DNA from: Bacillota bacterium
Lineage (GTDB): Bacteria; Bacillota_E; JAJZYS01; JAILZS01
Direction of reading: 5' to 3'
Assembly (NCBI GenBank): GCA_021817625.1
Contig: JAKASY010000125.1
Location: forward strand, 1-6,350
Length of the DNA: 6,350 bases
The notes under the pieces were generated by a model. It saw nothing but the letters and a program-made list of their open reading frames with translations. It made no database searches and was not told the DNA's origin. This document shows positions 1 to 5,397 of the stretch, piece after piece. Position 1 is the first letter of the stretch, and every line of letters begins with the position of its first letter. The translations under genes were made by a program, and so were the position numbers.

Positions 1-161
1 TCTCCCTCCTCCTTCTGCTCACGATCGCGCCCTTCGGCCTCGGGCGTGACCTCGTCTACTATGAGGGGGCTTCGTTCGTGCCCGTTCCCGCCCTGGTCGC
101 GTTCCTCGTTGCCCAGCGCTACGTTGCTCGGGGCTTCGCCTTGAGCCGCGTTAAGGGGTGA
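1..161 (+). CDS. Carbohydrate ABC transporter permease, MalG/UgpE type (C-terminal fragment)
   Basis: Only the last 52 codons are in the window. They are read in the frame starting at base 3, with a TGA stop at 159-161, and the start lies upstream. Visible are a hydrophobic stretch (LLLLLTIAPFGLG), a short polar loop (RDLVYYEGAS) and a final membrane segment (VPVPALVAFLVAQ), followed by the tail QRYVARGFALSRVKG. MalG-like inner-membrane permeases of CUT1 sugar importers typically end with a hydrophobic helix and a tail like QRYFVRGLTAGAVKG, so QRY, RG and terminal VKG match that family. The EAA loop that contacts the ATPase is outside the window. The protein would form half of the membrane channel importing a sugar, together with a MalF-like partner and a binding protein presumably encoded upstream. 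The next gene follows after 7 bases, so co-transcription is likely. Family assignment is fairly safe; the substrate is unknown. Confidence 0.75.
   Translation, partial: SLLLLLTIAPFGLGRDLVYYEGASFVPVPALVAFLVAQRYVARGFALSRVKG
153..158 (+). promoter_or_regulatory. Shine-Dalgarno site for the SIS gene
   Basis: AAGGGG lies inside the last codons of the permease gene (Lys-Gly before its TGA). It sits 10 bases before the GTG at 169 and 16 before the ATG at 175. The shorter spacing favours GTG 169 as the start, adding two residues (M-S) before the internal methionine. Placement within the upstream gene suggests that the two are translated from one mRNA. Confidence 0.5.
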
Positions 162-168
162 TGCCGTC

Positions 169-1173
169 GTGAGCATGGCGACCGAGCTAGCCGAGTCGCC
201 CACCCTCCTGCGGTCCATCGCGCGGCGCGCCGCCGCCGGGGAGCTGCGGGAGGCGCTTATGCGTGCGTCCGTGGTGGTGCGTGCCCGCGCGACGCAGCTC
301 GTCCTCCTCACGGGCATGGGAAGCTCGTACTTCGCCGCCCACTACGGGGCCTGCCTGCTGGAGGCGGCCGGGAGCGCGTCGGTGGCCTTTGACTGCGGAG
401 ACCTTCTGGCCTCGCACCCGGTGCTTCGCCGGCAGGGCGGGGTGCGCGTCGTCGTGTCCCAGTCTGGGCGAAGCGCGGAGATTCTGGACCTGCTCGATGT
501 CTGGGCGGGGGAAGGGAAGAAGGGCGCCACCTGCCTGGCCGTGACGAACGAGCCCGCGAGTCCTCTCGGGCGGACGGCCGACATCCTGCTCGAGCTGCGC
601 GCCGGTGTCGAGGAGGCGACGTCCTCCAAGACGTATTTCGGGACGCTCGCCCTGGTGGCGCTCTTGGCCGGTGCCGTCGCGGAGGGCGAGGCCGCGATTC
701 CGGTCGCGCTGGAGGCGGCGGCGGACGCCTTGGGAGAGTCGGTCCGCGCGGCGCCAGCGCCCGAGGCGCTGGCGCTCTGCGCGCACATCGAGGCGGGGCG
801 AAACCTTGTCTTTCTTGGCAAGGGTACGGGGTGGTGCGCCGCCCAGCAGGGCGCCCTGATCGCGCAGGAGGCGGCGCATGCCGTCGCCAGCGCGGCCACC
901 TATGGTCAGTGGCGGCACGGCCCGAGCGAGCGGGCGTCCGCCGACGTGGTGCTGGTAGCGGCGCCTGGCGACGTGGGCGATCCGGAGGTCGAGAGAACCC
1001 TGGCCGAGTCCGCCGAGCGTGGCGCGGTGATCGTTCGCCTGCCCGGTGTGGGCCTGCCCGCGTGGCGGCGTGCCTTCGACCCCGTGTACCCCGTCTACGG
1101 CGCCCTTCTCGAGATGGGCAGGCGCAGCGGGCGGGAGATTGGGCGACTGGCCAACAAGGTCACCGGCCGGTGA
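169..1173 (+). CDS. SIS-domain sugar isomerase/deaminase-like protein
   Basis: This 334-residue cytoplasmic protein has two SIS (sugar isomerase) domains, like the isomerase half of GlmS, AgaS and FrlB, and no N-terminal glutaminase domain. The first domain has TGMGSS (48-53) and the phosphate-binding loop SQSGRSAE (97-104), followed by VEEATSSKTY (147-156), like the GlmS ExxxASTKxF segment. The second domain starts near LVFLGKGTG (213-221). By-eye comparison with E. coli GlmS places E234 at catalytic Glu488 and H250 (in RHGP) at the ring-opening His504. The tail NKVT (329-332) resembles the Lys-containing C-terminal end of GlmS and AgaS, while the GlmS Lys485 position appears to be Ile231. 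Such enzymes isomerise, deaminate or deglycate a phosphorylated amino sugar or ketosamine. The permease upstream and the PfkB kinase overlapping it by four bases (GTGA) support a role after uptake and phosphorylation. Family is confident; the exact reaction is not. Confidence 0.85.
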   Translation: MSMATELAESPTLLRSIARRAAAGELREALMRASVVVRARATQLVLLTGMGSSYFAAHYGACLLEAAGSASVAFDCGDLLASHPVLRRQGGVRVVVSQSGRSAEILDLLDVWAGEGKKGATCLAVTNEPASPLGRTADILLELRAGVEEATSSKTYFGTLALVALLAGAVAEGEAAIPVALEAAADALGESVRAAPAPEALALCAHIEAGRNLVFLGKGTGWCAAQQGALIAQEAAHAVASAATYGQWRHGPSERASADVVLVAAPGDVGDPEVERTLAESAERGAVIVRLPGVGLPAWRRAFDPVYPVYGALLEMGRRSGREIGRLANKVTGR

Positions 1174-2066
1174 GCACCCCGGAACTCGTGGTGGCCGGTA
1201 ACCTCAACGTCGACCTCGTGGTTGGCAAGGTGGCCGACTGGCCCGGGTGGGGGCGCGAGGTGCTGGTCGGGCACGCCGACCGGCGACCGGGCGGGATCGC
1301 CCACGCCGCCTTCGCCCTCGCCGCGCTGGGCGCGCCTGTGGCCGTCGTGGCGTGCGTCGGCGACGACGATGCGGGGAGCTATCTCGTGGATGCGCTTGCG
1401 GCGGCCGGCGTCAACGTCTCGGCCGCCCGCCGCGTCCCCGGCGAGGCCACCGGCCTGTCCCTCTCCGTGGTTCGAGACGACGGGGAGCGCACGTTCTTCA
1501 CCTACCAGGGCGCCCTCCTCGCCGAAGCGCCGGACGTGCTGCTTGGCCGGACGCCCGACGCGCCGCGCTGGGTCCTGCTGTCCGGGCTCATGCTCCTGCC
1601 GGAGGCGCCCGCGGCCGACGTCGTGCAGGCGATGGGGCGAGTGCGCGCCGTCGGAGGCGCCGTCGCCGTCGACCCGGGCTGGGATCCAGCTGGCTGGCCC
1701 GAGGCGCGCAGGCAGTGGGCACAGGCGATCCTGCGCGCCGCGGACGTGGCCCTGGTCAACGAGGACGAGGCGCGGGCGCTCGGCCTCCTCGAGAGCCCCA
1801 CGGCCGGGGCTGCTGGCGGCCTCGTCGCGATCAAGCAGGGGGGTAGGGGGGCCACGCTGGTCGGGGGCGACGGCGAGCACCGCATAGCGGGGGCCGCGGT
1901 CGAGGCCGTGGACACGGTGGGCGCGGGCGACGTCTGGAACGCGGCCTTTCTCTCGCGTCTCCGCGCCGGCGCCTCGCCGCCCCAGGCCGCCGCGTACGCC
2001 AACGCCATGGGCCGACGGTACGTGGCGGGAGACGTCGGCCCCGACCGCTACCCCCGCGAAGGCTGA
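1170..2066 (+). CDS. PfkB/ribokinase-family sugar kinase
   Basis: This 298-residue protein has normal length for a PfkB carbohydrate kinase, which phosphorylates a sugar or nucleoside hydroxyl with ATP in the cytoplasm. The N-terminal strand AGNLNVDLV (9-17) carries the usual substrate-binding Asp15. RPGGIAHAAFALAALG (39-54) is the first PfkB signature region, but the Asn that normally follows the GG is missing and the loop looks one residue short. CVGDDDAG (62-69) is the conserved strand-turn. LVNEDEA (195-201) matches the N-x-x-E motif that helps bind Mg-phosphate. DTVGAGDVWNAAFL (248-261) is the second signature, with the anion hole GAGD and catalytic base Asp254. The GTG start overlaps the SIS stop by four bases (GTGA), implying translational coupling, and a weak AAGG lies 10 bases upstream. 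It probably phosphorylates the imported sugar before the SIS enzyme acts. A FrlD-like or amino-sugar kinase is possible; the substrate cannot be read from sequence alone. Confidence 0.85.
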   Translation: MSTPELVVAGNLNVDLVVGKVADWPGWGREVLVGHADRRPGGIAHAAFALAALGAPVAVVACVGDDDAGSYLVDALAAAGVNVSAARRVPGEATGLSLSVVRDDGERTFFTYQGALLAEAPDVLLGRTPDAPRWVLLSGLMLLPEAPAADVVQAMGRVRAVGGAVAVDPGWDPAGWPEARRQWAQAILRAADVALVNEDEARALGLLESPTAGAAGGLVAIKQGGRGATLVGGDGEHRIAGAAVEAVDTVGAGDVWNAAFLSRLRAGASPPQAAAYANAMGRRYVAGDVGPDRYPREG

Positions 2067-2127
2067 CGGCAGACGCGCCAACTGCTGCCCCTACAAGTGT
2101 CGGTTCTACGATCCGGCCCAGCCCGGC
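2067..2127. other. Convergent intergenic gap, no clear terminator
   Basis: These 61 bases separate the stop of the kinase gene (+) from the stop of the helicase gene (-). The best inverted repeat on the kinase side is GGCAG (2068-2072) with CTGCC (2085-2089), a 5-bp stem with a 12-base loop and no following T tract. On the other side CCGG/CCGG (2113-2125) gives only a 4-bp stem. Neither is a convincing intrinsic terminator, so termination may be Rho-dependent or lie inside the opposing genes. The gap is slightly less GC-rich than its surroundings. Confidence 0.6.
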
Positions 2128-5100
2128 TCACGCATCGGGCGCCAGGGCCTCGTGCAGCGAGTCCGCCGGCCCGCCCGCTGGCATGCGCACGGCCACGCCG
2201 CCGCGCGCGTAGAGCACCCATGCCTCGCGCACGGGCGTGCTCATCGCCGCCTCGAGGGCGTAGGCGTAGAGCGCGAGCTGCCCGTCGTAGCCCCGCGCCC
2301 GGGCGTGCGCGGCCGCCGCCGCCTCGCTGCGCTCCGGCAGGCGGTCGGTCTTGAGGTCGACCACCACGACGCCGTCCGCCTCGGCGAACACCAGGTCGGC
2401 GCGGCCGAGGACGATGCCGCCCGTAGAGGTGCGCGCCGACACCGGCGCCTCCACGGTGCGCCGAGGCGCCTCGCGCGCCCGCCGCACGAGCGGGTGCGCC
2501 AGGGCGGCGCGCGCCAGGTCCAAGACCTCCTCGCCGTCGCTGGCGGCGAGCCCCTCGTGGCCGGCCGCCGCGACAGCCAGGGAGGGTAGGTCGACCTGGC
2601 GCTCGCCCAGCGCCTGGGCGAACACCGTGTGGACCGCGACGCCGAGGCGCCGGGCGCGCTCGCGGTCCACCCAGGATCCAGGCGCGGTGTCCGCGCCGGG
2701 CAGGGTGCCGTCGCTCTCCGCCCCGGAGGGACGCACGATCGGCGTCGCGCCCGCCCGGGCGCGCAGCGCCTCGCGCATGGCCCAGAGATCACCTGGCCCT
2801 TCGGCCAGGGCCGCGGCCGGCAGACGCTCGGGGCGCGGCACCGGCTCGGCCGCCGGCACGGCACGCACATGCTCGACCCCGAGCGCCTCGAGGGCGTCGG
2901 CCACGCCCGGCCCCTTCTCGAGGCCCGCCGCCCTGCGGATGAGGCCGCCCACCGATTCGGCCGCCGCCGCCTTGACCGGCGCGTCGGGCACGACCACGAC
3001 CTCGCGCGCCCGCGTGAGCGCGACGTAGAGGAGGCGGACGCGCTCGGCCTGGGCCGCCAGGCGGTCGGCCGCCCGGAGCTCGGCCGTGCCGGGGGACTCG
3101 GCGGCGGGCTCGCCCCAAGGCGTCCGGAGCCAGAGCCCGGCGCGGGCGTCGCGCGCGGAGGCGTACAGGTGCGCGCGCTCGCTGGGAGGGCCTCCCCAGA
3201 GGTCGCACAGGACGACCACGGGGAATTGGTTTCCCTTCGCCTCGTGCACCGTGAGGAAGCGGACCACGCCGCCCGTCGGCAGGGGGTCGGCGGCCGGCGC
3301 CGGGTCGGGCACCGCGTCGTCGTCGCCCGCGGCCATGCCGACGCCGGCGAGGGCCGCCGCCACGTCCGCCATGTCGCCCATCCCGCCCGGCCGCCGCTCT
3401 TCCAGCGAGCGCACCGTCTCCAGCACGCGGGAGAGGGCGCGCGCTCCGGCCTCGCCCTCGCCCAGGACGGCGGCGCCGGCCAGGTCCAGGCGCTCGATCA
3501 GGGCGAGAAGGCGCTGATTGGGCAGCTCGGCGCGCGCCAGGGCCGCGTCGCGCAGGGCCTCGATCGCGCGCGCCAGCACCGAAGGCGCGTACGCCGGGAC
3601 GGGCGCCTCCAGGTCGAAGCGCCCGCCGAGCTGGGCGAACCGCCACAGGTCCTCGTCCGAGGCGCCCACGAGCGCCGTGCGCAGGGCGGCGGCGACGGCG
3701 ATCGGGCTGTGCGGCTGCGCTACGGCCAGGAGGAGACGGGCGGCGTCGCGCGCCACGCCCGCGCGCCAGATTCCCTTGTCGCGCTCCGCCCCATGCGGGA
3801 TGCCGAAGCGCTCGAGCGCCTGGGCGTATGGCGGGTACGCGGTGCGCGTGCGGAAGAGGAGGGCGACGTCGCCGGCCTCGAGGGCGTGTCCCTCAACCCG
3901 CCAGGGAGCGTCGAGCGCGGCACGCAGGTGCGCCGCCACGAGCTCGGCCTCGATCCGGCGGGTGCCCTCGAGGTCGGCCGCTTCCGGCGCCCCACCCGGC
4001 ACGAGGACCTGTATGGGAGCCGGCGCGTCCGCCGCCGCCGGGCCGCGCCCGCCGACCAGGGCCCGGTAGGGGACGGGGCCCTCGGCCATGAGGGGAGGGC
4101 ACACGCGGTTCGGCAGCTCGAGCAGCGGCGTGCGCGCGCGGTGGTTGTCCACGAGCGGCAGTCGGCCATCGGCGGGGAAGCGCTGGGTGAACTCGATGTA
4201 CGTCTCGAGGTCTGCCCCGCGGAAGCGGTAGATCGCCTGCTTGGGGTCGCCGACGACGAACAGGCGCGCCACGGCGCCCGCCGGCGCTGGCTGCGGCGGG
4301 CCGGCGATCAGGCGGAGGAGACGGGCCTGCAGGGGGTCCGTGTCCTGGAACTCGTCGACCAGGACGGCGCTGTAGCGCTCTGCCGTTCGTCGCTGCGCCT
4401 CGGTGTCCGACTCGAGCAGGCCCACCGCGCGGCGCAGGAGGTCGTCGAACGTCGCCACGCCCATGGCCTGGCGCTCCGCTGCGGCGAAGGCGGGGTAGGG
4501 GGCGAGCCAGCGCAGGAGGGCGGCGGCGGCGCGCTCCCCGGCGCGCGCCCTAAGCTCGCCCTGGGCCGCGCGCAGCGCCCGGAGCACGTCCTTGAGCTCC
4601 CGCAGGGCCTCCTTGGGCTGCCAGTTCGCCTGGCTCCCCAGATTGGGCACCGGCAGCTCGAGCCGGCAGGCGGCGGCGACGCGCTCGGGGCCGCCCCACA
4701 TGGCCAGCTCGCCAAGCGCGGCCGCCAGTTTCGGGCCGGCGCCCAGCGCGGCGTCCGCCTCCGTCCGGCAGGCGGGGGACAGGCGCTCGAAGGCAGTGAG
4801 CGCCTCGCGGATGCGGCCCTCGAGCTCGTCGGCGGCCGCCTGCGGCACGGTCGGAGGCATGGGGGGAGGATACGCGTCGGGCGAGAGGCCGGTGGCGAGC
4901 TCGAACAGGGTGCGCGCTCCGACGGTCAGGCCGAGGTCGCGCAGCGCCAGAAGCGGGGCGGGGTCGTCGGCCGCCGCCCGTTCGAGCCAGCGGCGGAAGT
5001 GATGGCGTGCGAGCGCCCGGGCCTCGTCCTCCTCGAGCACGTGCGTGGCCGGGTCCCACTCGGCCGCCTCCGCCTCCTGGGCGAGCAGGCGCTGGGCGAA

Positions 5101-5397
5101 GCTGTGGATCGTGCCGATCGCCGCCCCCGGCAGCTGGGCCTCGGCCGCGCGGGCCCACTCGGCCTCCTCGCGCGCGAGCTCGAGCCTCAGGCGCACCCGC
5201 ATCTCCTCGGCGGCGGCGCGCAGGAAGGTGACCACGGCCATGCGCCTGAGCTCCGTGCCCTGGCGCAGGAGGGCGACCACGCGGGCCACGAGCGCGGTGG
5301 TCTTGCCCGTGCCGGCTCCCGCCTCGAGGGCGATGGCGGCCGCGAGATCGCCCTCCACGCGGGCGCGGGCCTGGGCGTCGACGCCGCTCGCGCTCAC
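2128..5397 (-). CDS. addA: AddA/RecB-type helicase-nuclease (UvrD superfamily 1A)
   Basis: This 1089-residue protein is slightly shorter than typical AddA (about 1150-1240). All SF1A helicase motifs are present in order: Walker A GAGTGKTT (27-34), Ia TFLRAAAEEM (57-66), GTIHSF (95-100), Walker B VDEFQDTDPLQ (347-357), III VGDPKQAIYRFRGAD (382-396), IV DNHR (417-420), V TVHEAKGNQF (716-725) and VI RLLYVALTRAR (788-798). A low-complexity linker lies near 690-709. The C-terminal RecB-family nuclease has GVAVH (919-923), D1001 in GRADLV, D1014 and K1016 in VVDLKTD, and QLALY (1040-1044), so its active site looks intact. The protein would unwind and cut DNA at double-strand breaks as the motor subunit of an AddAB-like complex. 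The DPKQAIYRFRGAD and EAGAGTGKT motifs resemble AddA/RecB more than AdnB or UvrD. The GTG start overlaps the upstream nuclease stop by four bases, with GAGG four bases before it. The same frame stays open far upstream, but that part is antisense-like noise over the nuclease gene. The AddA name is an inference from motifs and gene pairing. Confidence 0.88.
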   Translation of the reverse strand: MSASGVDAQARARVEGDLAAAIALEAGAGTGKTTALVARVVALLRQGTELRRMAVVTFLRAAAEEMRVRLRLELAREEAEWARAAEAQLPGAAIGTIHSFAQRLLAQEAEAAEWDPATHVLEEDEARALARHHFRRWLERAAADDPAPLLALRDLGLTVGARTLFELATGLSPDAYPPPMPPTVPQAAADELEGRIREALTAFERLSPACRTEADAALGAGPKLAAALGELAMWGGPERVAAACRLELPVPNLGSQANWQPKEALRELKDVLRALRAAQGELRARAGERAAAALLRWLAPYPAFAAAERQAMGVATFDDLLRRAVGLLESDTEAQRRTAERYSAVLVDEFQDTDPLQARLLRLIAGPPQPAPAGAVARLFVVGDPKQAIYRFRGADLETYIEFTQRFPADGRLPLVDNHRARTPLLELPNRVCPPLMAEGPVPYRALVGGRGPAAADAPAPIQVLVPGGAPEAADLEGTRRIEAELVAAHLRAALDAPWRVEGHALEAGDVALLFRTRTAYPPYAQALERFGIPHGAERDKGIWRAGVARDAARLLLAVAQPHSPIAVAAALRTALVGASDEDLWRFAQLGGRFDLEAPVPAYAPSVLARAIEALRDAALARAELPNQRLLALIERLDLAGAAVLGEGEAGARALSRVLETVRSLEERRPGGMGDMADVAAALAGVGMAAGDDDAVPDPAPAADPLPTGGVVRFLTVHEAKGNQFPVVVLCDLWGGPPSERAHLYASARDARAGLWLRTPWGEPAAESPGTAELRAADRLAAQAERVRLLYVALTRAREVVVVPDAPVKAAAAESVGGLIRRAAGLEKGPGVADALEALGVEHVRAVPAAEPVPRPERLPAAALAEGPGDLWAMREALRARAGATPIVRPSGAESDGTLPGADTAPGSWVDRERARRLGVAVHTVFAQALGERQVDLPSLAVAAAGHEGLAASDGEEVLDLARAALAHPLVRRAREAPRRTVEAPVSARTSTGGIVLGRADLVFAEADGVVVVDLKTDRLPERSEAAAAAHARARGYDGQLALYAYALEAAMSTPVREAWVLYARGGVAVRMPAGGPADSLHEALAPDA

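Noticed and set aside
187..918. A 243-codon open frame on the - strand over the SIS gene
   Set aside because: It is a low-complexity Arg/Gly-rich shadow; the + strand has clear SIS motifs across the same bases.
831..1169. Upstream extension of the kinase frame
   Set aside because: The frame is open, but it overlaps the SIS gene in another frame and reads as Arg-rich noise. The PfkB fold begins right after the GTG at 1170.
1095..2081. A 328-codon open frame on the - strand over the kinase gene
   Set aside because: It has no recognisable motif, while the + strand frame has both PfkB signatures.
2068..2089. Inverted repeat GGCAG/CTGCC after the kinase stop
   Set aside because: It has only five pairs, a 12-base loop and no T tract, so it is not called as a terminator.
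3221..3235. Inverted repeat GGGAA-TTGGT-TTCCC
   Set aside because: It is a five-pair stem inside the helicase motif V codons with no regulatory context; probably chance.
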